From assembly GCF_900091955.1 (NCBI RefSeq), contig NZ_FMDF01000145.1, positions 165,619-229,618 of the forward strand: a stretch of 64,000 nt of DNA, written 5' to 3'. This DNA is from Streptomyces sp. Ncost-T10-10d (lineage in GTDB: Bacteria; Actinomycetota; Actinomycetes; Streptomycetales; Streptomycetaceae). The notes beneath the pieces are model-generated. The model was given only the letters and a program-made list of their open reading frames with translations, was not told the DNA's origin and made no database searches. Both the position numbers and the translations under genes were made by a program. Below, in pieces: positions 1 to 6,695 of the stretch; the stretch's first letter is position 1; each line of letters opens with the position of its first letter.

Positions 1-773
1 TGTCGGTCGGTGCGCGCTCCACCGCCCTCTGGCTGGTGGCGGGCGGCACCTTCGGGCCCGAGCTGGTCGCGGAGGTGCCGGGGCGCTGCACCGGCGGGGT
101 CTGGCTGGACCGGGCGGGGCGGATGCTGGCCCTGGACCGGGAGATGCCGGGCGGCGGGCCGGTCAAGGCGGTCGCCGTGGACCTGGAGCGGGGCGGCGAG
201 GTGACACCGCTGCTGCAGATCGCACCGGAGAGCAACGACCGGCTGCTGCTCGCCGACGCGGACAGCGGGCTGCTGCTCATCCGCTCGAACGCGCCGGGGC
301 ACGACCGGCTCGGGTGGGGGGTGCTGGGCAGCTGTCTGCCGGTGCGTTTCCCGGAGTGCCTGCGCCCGGCGGATCTGGCGGTGACACCGTTCGCTGTACA
401 GCCGGGGCAGATGCTGATGCCGGAGAGCTGCGCGGTGGCCCTGCGGATCGACGCGGCGGCCGGCAGCTGGCTCGGGGTGTGGCGCCCGGCGGGGCGCCGG
501 CTGCATCAACTCGCCGTCCCCGAGGGGTGGCAGGCCGGTCGCGGGGTGTGGACCCGGGACGGCGCACTCAGACTTCCGTACGCCAACGAGAACGTGGCGT
601 GCGGGGTGGCACTGCTGGAGGCACCGGTGGACGGGGAACGCGGCACGGGACCGGCGGCGGAGGTGGGCGCGGAAAGCGGTATGCAACCGTCCGCCGCCGC
701 TGCGCCTCTTCCGATGTGCAAGCCGATTCCACTGGGGCAGGCGCCTCTCATGGGGCGCATGGTGCCTGGTTAA
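1..773 (+). CDS. Hypothetical protein, 5'-truncated by the window edge
   Basis: The reading frame is open from the first complete codon (base 3) to TAA at 771-773, so the true start lies upstream of the window; the GTG at 36 is internal. About 256 residues are visible. They are rich in short hydrophobic stretches alternating with Gly and Asp turns (for example VWLDRAGRMLALDRE), as in a beta-propeller or other repeated beta-sheet protein. I see no catalytic motif, membrane segment or signal peptide. The C-terminal 45 residues are Ala/Pro/Met-rich and look unstructured. I do not recognise the family. GC-rich third positions support coding. Confidence 0.7.
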   Translation, partial: SVGARSTALWLVAGGTFGPELVAEVPGRCTGGVWLDRAGRMLALDREMPGGGPVKAVAVDLERGGEVTPLLQIAPESNDRLLLADADSGLLLIRSNAPGHDRLGWGVLGSCLPVRFPECLRPADLAVTPFAVQPGQMLMPESCAVALRIDAAAGSWLGVWRPAGRRLHQLAVPEGWQAGRGVWTRDGALRLPYANENVACGVALLEAPVDGERGTGPAAEVGAESGMQPSAAAAPLPMCKPIPLGQAPLMGRMVPG

Positions 774-896
774 AATCCTGGGCCTGGGCTGCGCAGCCGT
801 GTGCGACGGTCGTCGATGGTGACCGTGCCATGTTGCGGTGGCGTGATCAGCCCTGGTGACACACACGTAAGCGATCACAACGGGGTGACTTCCCAC

Positions 897-1070
897 ATGT
901 CTGAAGCCCGAACCGACACGACCCAGACGCGTCCGCCGGGGGCGGACGCGGAACGGGGCGAAGCCGGCGGCTCCGGAAAGCACCGAGGGGGTGTGTCGAC
1001 GGACGACGCGTCAGCACAGCCGCACGGCCGCCACCGCCGCCCCTCCGAGGGGGACAGCAGGGCGGCCTGA
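897..1070 (+). CDS. Small hydrophilic hypothetical protein (57 aa)
   Basis: An ATG at 897 opens a 57-residue frame that is rich in Gly, Arg, His, Asp and Ser, with an HGRHRRPSE segment near the C terminus. A GGGGTG stretch 10 nt upstream could serve as a ribosome-binding site. There are no membrane segments or cysteines. The gene stands alone: 123 bp follow the previous stop, and a 20-bp-stem terminator lies 22 bp downstream. Small Arg/His-rich proteins of this kind recur in Streptomyces without known function. The call rests on start, RBS-like sequence and terminator placement, not on a domain. Confidence 0.45.
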   Translation: MSEARTDTTQTRPPGADAERGEAGGSGKHRGGVSTDDASAQPHGRHRRPSEGDSRAA

Positions 1071-1092
1071 CCGCGCGGAACATCAACGAGGG

Positions 1093-1137
1093 ACGGGTGG
1101 GGCCCCGGCAGCCGATCGCTGCCGGGGCCCCACCCGT
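1093..1137. terminator. Bidirectional terminator hairpin, 20-bp perfect stem
   Basis: Bases 1093-1112 are exactly complementary to 1118-1137, with a 5-nt loop (CGATC). The hairpin sits between the convergent small gene ending at 1070 and the dehydrogenase ending at 1149, and can terminate both. There is no T-tract, as is usual in Streptomyces. Confidence 0.85.
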
Positions 1138-1148
1138 TTCCGTTGCGG

Positions 1149-2090
1149 TCAGCCCCGTTTGAGACCGAGCACCTCCGCCGCGGCGAAGGTCTCGCCCGTC
1201 GGTCGGTCCTCGTAGTACGGGGAAATCAGCTCGTCCAGCTCGTCGAAGGAGAACGTCTCCTTCGACGAGTCGAACTTCGCCGCCACCCTGGGACGTTCGA
1301 CGATCGCGACCATCCCGCCGTGCACGACGAGCAGTTGCCCGTTGACCTTGGCGGCCGCCGGGGAGGCCAGATAGCCGACCAGTGGAGAGACATGCTCGGG
1401 GGCGAGCGCGTCGAGCCGGCCGTCCGTCGGTTCCTGGAAGCCCGCGAAGACGTCCTCGGTCATCCGGGTGCGGGCCCGCGGGCAGATGGCGTTGGCGGTG
1501 ACGCCGTACTTGGCCAGGGCCAGGGCCGTGGAGGTGGTGAGGCCGACGATGCCGCCCTTGGCCGCCGCGTAGTTCGGCTGACCCGCCGAACCGGCCAGGA
1601 AAGCCTCCGACGAAGTGTTGACGATCCGGCCGTAGACCGGGCCGCCGGACTCCTTGGAGCGGGCGCGCCAGTGGGATGCGGCGAAGTGTGTGGTGTTGAA
1701 GTGGCCCTTGAGGTGGACCCTGATGACGGAGTCCCACTCGTCCTCGGTCATCGAGAAGACCATCCGGTCGCGCAGGATGCCCGCGTTGTTGACCAGGATG
1801 TCGAGCTTTCCGTATGTGTCGACGGCCAGCTCCACCAGGGCGCGGGCCTGCTCGTGGTCGGAGACGTCGCCGAGGTGTGCGACCGCCCGGCCGCCCGCCG
1901 CCCGGATCTCCTCGGCGACCTCCTCGGCGGGGGCCGCGGACGCCTCGCCGGAGCCGTCGCGGCCCGGCTGCCCGTAGTCGTTGACGACGACGGACGCGCC
2001 GAGCCGCGCCAGTTCCAGTGCTTCGGCACGTCCGAGGCCGCGGCCTGCGCCCGTGACGATCGCGGACATGCCCTCCAGGGGAAGTGACAT
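1149..2090 (-). CDS. MFE-2/HSD17B4-like 3-hydroxyacyl-CoA dehydrogenase (SDR)
   Basis: This 313-residue classical short-chain dehydrogenase has the nucleotide-binding TGAGRGLG motif at residues 13-20, NNAG at 101-104, and the catalytic Ser160/161, Tyr174 and Lys178 (YAAAK). The VVNDYG segment followed by a Gly/Ser/Ala-rich insertion at 35-55 is typical of the dehydrogenase domain of peroxisomal multifunctional enzyme 2, which oxidises (3R)-hydroxyacyl-CoA to 3-ketoacyl-CoA. It is the last gene of the operon MaoC hydratase / alcohol dehydrogenase / SDR, 51 bp after the dehydrogenase gene, so hydratase and dehydrogenase probably perform consecutive beta-oxidation steps. The exact acyl substrate cannot be read from sequence. 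Confidence 0.88.
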   Translation of the reverse strand: MSLPLEGMSAIVTGAGRGLGRAEALELARLGASVVVNDYGQPGRDGSGEASAAPAEEVAEEIRAAGGRAVAHLGDVSDHEQARALVELAVDTYGKLDILVNNAGILRDRMVFSMTEDEWDSVIRVHLKGHFNTTHFAASHWRARSKESGGPVYGRIVNTSSEAFLAGSAGQPNYAAAKGGIVGLTTSTALALAKYGVTANAICPRARTRMTEDVFAGFQEPTDGRLDALAPEHVSPLVGYLASPAAAKVNGQLLVVHGGMVAIVERPRVAAKFDSSKETFSFDELDELISPYYEDRPTGETFAAAEVLGLKRG

Positions 2091-2141
2091 CGGAATCTCG
2101 CATTCCTCTCAGGTGGGAGCAGGGTGGGAGCAACGTGAGGG

Positions 2142-3218
2142 TCAGAGTTCGATGCAGGTGCGCAGCGACTCGCCGGTCCTCATCTGGTCGAGGGCGTCGT
2201 TGATGCCGTCGAGCCGCACCCGGTGGGTGATCATCGATTCGAGGTCGATCCGGCCGGCCCGCCAGAGCGCGATGGCCCGTTCGTACGACCGGAGCACATC
2301 GCCTCCGCCGTACATGGAGGGCAGGATCCGCTTCTCGTCGAAGAACAGCTCGAACATGTTGACCTGGAAGTTGTCGTCCATCGCGCCCGCGCCGACGACG
2401 CAGAGGGTGCCACCGCGCCGGGTGTTCTCGTACGCCGTGCGGGCGGTGGCCGACTTGCCGACGACTTCGAAGACGTAGTCGAAGCCCTCGCCCGCGGTGA
2501 TCCGCTGCTTGGCGTCGCCGAGTTCGTCCGGGGACACCGCCTCGGTCGCGCCGAACCGCAGTGCCGCCTCGCGCCGCGATGCGACCGGGTCCACGGCCAC
2601 GATCTGGGCGGCGCCCTGCACCCTGGCGCCCTGGATCGTGGAGATGCCCACTCCGCCGCAGCCGATGACGGCGACCGACGAACCGGCCTCCACCTGTGCG
2701 GTGTTGATGGCCGCACCCAGCCCGGTGGTCACCCCGCAGCCGATCAGGGCGGCGATCTCGTACGGTACGTCGTCGGGGATCGGCACCGCGCAGCCCGCGT
2801 CGACGACGACCTCCTCGGTGAAGGTGCCCGTGCCAGCGAAGCCGAAGACATCTCCCCCGGGGCGCTTGAAGTTGGGCGTTCCCGCGTTCATGAAGCCGGC
2901 CAGGCAGAGCTGGGTCTGGCCGCGCCTGCAGGACGGACACGCCCCGCATGCGGGCAGCCAGCAGACCAGCACCCGGTCCCCCGCGGTCAGCCCGGTGACA
3001 CCGTCGCCGATGTCGACGACCTCGCCCGCGCCCTCGTGGCCCGGGATGAAGGGGGCGGGCTGCGGCAGCACGCCGCTCATCGCGGAGACATCGGAGTGGC
3101 ACAGTCCGGTGGCCCTGATGCGGAGCCTGACCTTGCCGGGGCCGAAGCCCACCGCCTCGACGTCGTCGAGGACTTCCAGTTTGTCCTGACCGATCTCGTG
3201 CAGTACGGCTGCGCGCAT
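2142..3218 (-). CDS. Zinc-dependent medium-chain alcohol dehydrogenase
   Basis: A 358-residue MDR-family enzyme. Catalytic zinc ligands are Cys40, His61 and Cys161, structural zinc ligands are Cys91, Cys94, Cys97 and Cys105, and the Rossmann glycine motif GCGGVG is at 186-191. It resembles the class III/NDMA-type alcohol dehydrogenases found in actinobacterial steroid and terpenoid loci and would oxidise a primary alcohol to an aldehyde with NAD or a tightly bound nicotinamide. The ATG at 3218 is chosen because GAGGGGAG lies just upstream; the frame stays open further 5' but only over the MaoC gene end. It is the middle gene of the operon, 43 bp after the hydratase stop. The aldehyde dehydrogenase at 57111 could act next; that link is an inference. 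Confidence 0.9.
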   Translation of the reverse strand: MRAAVLHEIGQDKLEVLDDVEAVGFGPGKVRLRIRATGLCHSDVSAMSGVLPQPAPFIPGHEGAGEVVDIGDGVTGLTAGDRVLVCWLPACGACPSCRRGQTQLCLAGFMNAGTPNFKRPGGDVFGFAGTGTFTEEVVVDAGCAVPIPDDVPYEIAALIGCGVTTGLGAAINTAQVEAGSSVAVIGCGGVGISTIQGARVQGAAQIVAVDPVASRREAALRFGATEAVSPDELGDAKQRITAGEGFDYVFEVVGKSATARTAYENTRRGGTLCVVGAGAMDDNFQVNMFELFFDEKRILPSMYGGGDVLRSYERAIALWRAGRIDLESMITHRVRLDGINDALDQMRTGESLRTCIEL

Positions 3219-3261
3219 GGTGCGGCTCCCCTCATGGGCCTGTGGACCTCTTGGAGTTGGT

Positions 3262-4134
3262 TCAGGAGTGTTCGACGAAGGTGTCGCCGAGGACCGGGGC
3301 GTCGTCCCGCTCGACGGCTCGCACCTCGACCCGGACGTGGTCCTTTCCGGTCCACATCCGGATACGGAGGGTCTCGCCGGGGAAGACGACGCCGACGAAA
3401 CGGGTGCGGTAGGAGCGGATACGGGTGACATCGCCGCCGAGCACCGTGTCGGTGACGGCCTTGAGCGTCATGCCGTAGGTGCACAGCCCGTGCAGGATCG
3501 GCCGGTCGAAGCCGGCGAGCCTGGCGAACTCGGGGTCGGCGTGGAGCGGGTTCCAGTCCCCGGAGAGGCGGTACAGCAGTGCCTGGTCCGGTCGGATCGG
3601 CCGCTCCACCACGCGGTCGGGGGCGACGGCGGGATACGCGACCCGCTCGGAGGGGCCGCGTTCGCCACCGAAGCCGCCCTCGCCCCGGACGAAGATCTGG
3701 GCGTCGTTGGTCCACAGCGGGCCCTCGTCGTCGGCGGCCTCGGTGCGCAGCACCAGCACGGCCGCCTTGCCCTTGTCGTACACGGCGGCGACCTTCGAGG
3801 TCTGTACGGCGCTGCCCGTCACGGGGATCGGCCGGTACACCCGCACGCTCTGCCCGCCGTGCAGGACGGCGGCCAGGTCGACGTCGATGCCGGGCGAGGA
3901 GAGTCCGCCGACGACGCCCGCGCCCGCTCCGGCGACGGTGGCGAAGGAGGGCAGCACTTGGAGCCGGGACTCCAGGGTGTAGAGCAGCTCGCCCGGGTCG
4001 GTGGCGGGGTCGGTCCGGTCGGGATCGGCGCCCGCACCGATCCCCAGGTGGTAGAGCTGGACGTCCTTGTGGTCCCAGCTGATCCGGGTGGACCGGGGTT
4101 CGGCAGCGACAGCCTTTTCGGCATCAATGGGCAT
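3262..4134 (-). CDS. MaoC-family enoyl-CoA hydratase 2 (double hotdog)
   Basis: A 290-residue protein with an N-terminal degenerate hotdog and a C-terminal catalytic hotdog, as in hydratase 2 of MFE-2 and bacterial homologues. The hydratase-2 signature YRLSGDWNPLHADP spans residues 188-201, with catalytic Asp193 and His198, followed by GFDRPILHGL. It should hydrate trans-2-enoyl-CoA to (3R)-hydroxyacyl-CoA, the substrate of the SDR two genes downstream. AAGGAG lies 11 nt upstream of the ATG. It is the first gene of its operon. Its upstream region holds a KstR-type palindrome (4231-4244), a sigma-70-like promoter, and a TCTGAC-type inverted repeat (4294-4310). Confidence 0.9.
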   Translation of the reverse strand: MPIDAEKAVAAEPRSTRISWDHKDVQLYHLGIGAGADPDRTDPATDPGELLYTLESRLQVLPSFATVAGAGAGVVGGLSSPGIDVDLAAVLHGGQSVRVYRPIPVTGSAVQTSKVAAVYDKGKAAVLVLRTEAADDEGPLWTNDAQIFVRGEGGFGGERGPSERVAYPAVAPDRVVERPIRPDQALLYRLSGDWNPLHADPEFARLAGFDRPILHGLCTYGMTLKAVTDTVLGGDVTRIRSYRTRFVGVVFPGETLRIRMWTGKDHVRVEVRAVERDDAPVLGDTFVEHS

Positions 4135-4230
4135 GGGGAAGCTGCTCCTTGATGGTGGGAAGACCTCGGCGCGGCCGTCCGCACCGTCGGCCGCACCGAG
4201 GTCGCGCGGGACCGGCCGCCACGCCCGTTC

Positions 4231-4244
4231 TAGAACGCGTTCTA
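4231..4244 (-). promoter_or_regulatory. KstR-type operator box (perfect match)
   Basis: The 14-mer TAGAACGCGTTCTA is a perfect palindrome and fits the KstR consensus TnnAACnnGTTnnA, known from mycobacterial cholesterol regulons (recalled, not searched). It extends one base each side to CTAG...CTAG. It lies about 14 bp downstream of the likely -10 of the hydratase operon, where a repressor would block transcription start. A KstR homologue is encoded at 33831. Confidence 0.8.
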
Positions 4245-4257
4245 GCCGATGACCCCA

Positions 4258-4286
4258 TGTATAACGCAGTGCCCAGCAGTTGTGAA
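4258..4286 (-). promoter_or_regulatory. Sigma-70-like promoter of the MaoC/ADH/SDR operon
   Basis: Read on the minus strand, TTCACA (4286-4281) and TATACA (4263-4258) are separated by 17 bp. This is the only hexamer pair of that quality in the 274-bp region between the hydratase and the ABC gene. The KstR box lies just downstream and the TCTGAC-type repeat just upstream of the -35. Confidence 0.6.
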
Positions 4287-4293
4287 GACCACT

Positions 4294-4310
4294 GCTGACG
4301 TGGCGTCAGA
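4294..4310. promoter_or_regulatory. TCTGAC-N5-GTCAGA-type inverted repeat, copy 1
   Basis: GCTGAC-GTGGC-GTCAGA on the plus strand; read leftward it is TCTGAC-N5-GTCAGC, 11 of 12 arm bases matching the perfect form. It lies 7 bp upstream of the -35 of the hydratase operon. Three more copies occur at 14412, 25743 and 58614, all upstream of lipid or aldehyde oxidation genes. The cognate regulator is unknown to me; a TetR-type dimer is the likeliest. Confidence 0.65.
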
Positions 4311-4334
4311 TCCATTGCCGGACGCCGCTCACCC

Positions 4335-4348
4335 ATGACAAATGTCAT
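4335..4348. promoter_or_regulatory. ATGACA-AA-TGTCAT palindrome upstream of the ABC-2 exporter
   Basis: A perfect inverted repeat with 6-bp arms and a 2-bp spacer, 60 bp before the exporter ATG. Sites of this form are what I would expect for a NarL/DesR-type response regulator, and one is encoded at 8713 in the same locus. Auto-regulation of the exporter by that regulator is an inference. Confidence 0.55.
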
Positions 4349-4408
4349 CGCGAAGACCGTACGCACACCCCTGCCGGGCCTCGGGCCCCCTTCCGTACCG
4401 TCGTGGCC

Positions 4409-5359
4409 ATGAAGCAGACAACGGGGAATCCGGCCGCGGTGGACCTCACCGGGGCGGTCAAGACCTTCGGCCGGGCGGGCCGGACCGTACGGGCCGTGGA
4501 CGGGATCGACCTGTCCATCGGCCGCGGCGAGACCGTCGCCCTGCTCGGCCGCAACGGCGCGGGCAAGTCCACCACCATCGCCCTCCTGCTGGGGCTGGAC
4601 GAGCCGGAGTCCGGCAGTGTGCGGGTGCTGGGCCGGACCGCCGAGCAGGCGGTCCGGGCCGGTCTGGTCGGCGCCATGCTCCAGGACGGGCGGCCCATCC
4701 AGCGGGTCACCGTCCGCGAGCTGATCACCTTCGTCGCCTCGACCTACCCGCGGCCGATGCCGGTGGCCGAGGCGCTCTCCCTGGCGGGCGTCACCGGGTA
4801 CGCGGACCGGCGCGTCGACAAGCTCTCCGGTGGCCAGACCCAGCGCGTCCGTTTCGCCGTCGCGCTGGCCGGCAACCCGGAGCTGATCGTCCTGGACGAA
4901 CCGACCGCCGCCCTGGACGTGGAGGCACGCCGGACGTTCTGGGAGTCGATGCGGGCCTACGCCCGGCGCGGCAACACCGTCCTGTTCTCCACCTACTACC
5001 TGGAGGAGGCCGACGAGAACGCCGACCGGATCGTCGTCATCGACCGGGGCCGGATCGTCGCGGACGGGAGCGGCGACACCATCAGGGGCTCGGCCGGCAG
5101 CAGCCTCGTCTCCTTCGACCTGGCGGGCCGGCCGACCGAGGGCCTGGAGCTGCTGCCCGGCGTCGTCACCGTCGAGGTGACCGGGGACCGGGCGCTGCTG
5201 CACACGGACGACTCGGACGCCACCGTCGTGGAGCTGGCCCGCCTCGGCCTGATCCATGGCCTCCAGGTCTCCCGGGCCACGCTGGAGGACGCCTTCCTCG
5301 CCCTTACCGCACCGGCCGCCGGGGCAGCCTCGACCGATACCGAGAAGGAGATCGCGTGA
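4409..5359 (+). CDS. ABC-2 exporter ATP-binding protein
   Basis: A 316-residue ABC ATPase of the DrrA/CcmA type. Walker A is GRNGAGKST near residues 48-56, the signature is LSGGQ, Walker B is ELIVLDEPTAALD, and a C-terminal domain of about 100 residues is typical of drug/antibiotic exporters. There is no clear ribosome-binding site; TACCGT lies 8 nt upstream of ATG 4409 like a -10 element, suggesting a leaderless transcript. A GTG two codons earlier (4403) is the alternative start. The stop overlaps the permease start (GTGATG). With the membrane protein at 5359 and the signalling genes downstream this forms the common Streptomyces layout exporter / DesK / DesR. The exported substrate is unknown. 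Confidence 0.9.
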   Translation: MKQTTGNPAAVDLTGAVKTFGRAGRTVRAVDGIDLSIGRGETVALLGRNGAGKSTTIALLLGLDEPESGSVRVLGRTAEQAVRAGLVGAMLQDGRPIQRVTVRELITFVASTYPRPMPVAEALSLAGVTGYADRRVDKLSGGQTQRVRFAVALAGNPELIVLDEPTAALDVEARRTFWESMRAYARRGNTVLFSTYYLEEADENADRIVVIDRGRIVADGSGDTIRGSAGSSLVSFDLAGRPTEGLELLPGVVTVEVTGDRALLHTDDSDATVVELARLGLIHGLQVSRATLEDAFLALTAPAAGAASTDTEKEIA

Positions 5360-6078
5360 TGTTCCGCTACATCGTGCTGGAGGTCCGCCGGACCCTGCGT
5401 GACGGCTTCTTCCTGATCTTCGGGACCGGGATGCCGGTGATGATGTACCTGCTCTTCACCAACATCGGCGGTGGCGCTGCCGACGACTGGAAGACGGCCT
5501 CGATGGTCGGCATGGCCGCGTACGGAGCACTGGGTTCCGCCATGTCGATCGGTACGGGGGTCGCCTCCGACAGGACCCTCGGCTGGCTGCAGCAGCTGCG
5601 GGTCACTCCGCTCGCCCCTTCGCACGCGGTCGTGGGCCGGGCGATCAGCGGTTCGGTGACCGTACTGCCGACGATCCTCGCGGTGCTGCTGGCCGGCGGA
5701 CTGCTCAACGGGGTACGGCTGGCCGCCTGGCAATGGACCGCCCTGACGCTGCTGCTGTGGATCGGGGCGCTCCCGTTCACCCTGCTCGGCCTCGGCAACG
5801 GCTACCGGCTCACTCCGCAGGGCACCGGGGTCGTCAACGTGGCCTGCCTGATGGGCTTCGCGATCGTCGGCGGGCTGTGGCTCCCGCTGGAGCTGCTTCC
5901 CGGATGGCTGCGTTCGATCGGCCGGTTCACCCCCGCCAACCGGTTCGCCGACCTGGGCTGGGCGACCACCGACGGACACGCGCCCGGCAGCGGCACGATC
6001 GCCGTGCTCTGCGCATGGCTCCTGCTGTTCGGTACGTACGCCGTGATCTCGTACCGTCGGTCCGCGAGGACCGTGTGA
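5359..6078 (+). CDS. ABC-2 type exporter permease
   Basis: A 239-residue membrane protein with about six hydrophobic segments, starting MFRYIVLEVRRTLRD, the usual opening of short ABC-2 permeases paired with DrrA-like ATPases. GAAGGAG lies 10 nt before the ATG; a GTG one codon earlier is also possible. It overlaps the ATPase stop codon and is therefore translationally coupled. It is followed 29 bp later by the membrane part of a DesK-like histidine kinase. Confidence 0.88.
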   Translation: MFRYIVLEVRRTLRDGFFLIFGTGMPVMMYLLFTNIGGGAADDWKTASMVGMAAYGALGSAMSIGTGVASDRTLGWLQQLRVTPLAPSHAVVGRAISGSVTVLPTILAVLLAGGLLNGVRLAAWQWTALTLLLWIGALPFTLLGLGNGYRLTPQGTGVVNVACLMGFAIVGGLWLPLELLPGWLRSIGRFTPANRFADLGWATTDGHAPGSGTIAVLCAWLLLFGTYAVISYRRSARTV

Positions 6079-6107
6079 CACGAGACGACCGTGTGGCAGG
6101 AGTGAAC

Positions 6108-6690
6108 ATGGCCAGGAACCGAGCGGGTACGCGGACGGGCACGCGGCGGGAAGGGCGCAGACGGTGCGACGACCGGCGCCCCGGCCCGCCCGGACCGTAC
6201 ACCCTGCTGCCCTGGCTGCTGATGGGCATGGGCGCCTTCTCCAATCTCTTCCAGGGCGAGACCCCCAACCCCTGGCTCGGCGGTCTCGGGCTGTTCACCT
6301 TCAACTCCCTCTACATCTCGGTGGTGTTCCGCGGCTTCGACAAGAGGAAGCGCGAGAGCCCGGTGTCGTACTGGCTGCTCACGGCAATGGCCGCCGTCAC
6401 GTTCGGCCTCGCGATCAGCTACGGCGGGAGCTGGCTGCTGTTCTTCCCGCTGCTCTCGCTGGCCTGCGGCACCGTCCTGCGCCACCGGCAGTTGGCCGTC
6501 GGCCTGCTCTCCCTCGCCGTGGTCGCCAGCCTCATCGCCGTGTGGCGCGGGAACGGCGGCTCGGACCCGTGGGCGATCGGATACGGCACCTTCATCTCGG
6601 GCGCGGTGACCGCCGCGATCCTCACCCTCGCGGATACCGTATGGGACCGGAACGGGCCGCCGGAAGGTCCGACCACCCGCCACGAACGAT
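6108..6690 (+). pseudogene. DesK-like sensor histidine kinase, truncated after its membrane domain
   Basis: GCAGGAG precedes an ATG at 6108. The product starts with a basic stretch, then has five to six membrane segments (first PYTLLPWLLMGMGAF, last TFISGAVTAAILTL), the typical sensor domain of DesK-family kinases next to ABC-2 exporters. In intact homologues the last helix runs into the dimerisation/H-box region (ERLRFSRDLHD-like) and a HATPase domain. Here recognisable similarity ends near 6660, and the frame continues as a meaningless antisense reading of the Ser/Thr kinase gene to a stop at 7061. No H-box, N-box or G-box is present, and no kinase remnant is visible between 8553 and 8712. 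It is best read as a kinase that lost its catalytic half. Confidence 0.75.
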
Positions 6691-6695
6691 CGAGG

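Noticed and set aside
843..878. GTGATC ... GATCAC inverted repeat upstream of the small gene at 897
   Set aside because: Only 6-bp arms 24 bp apart; not convincing as an operator or terminator.
847..3102. A 751-codon open frame antisense-offset to the SDR and ADH genes on the minus strand
   Set aside because: The product is almost entirely Arg, Gly, Pro and Ala with no motif. It is a by-product of GC-rich third codon positions in the real genes.
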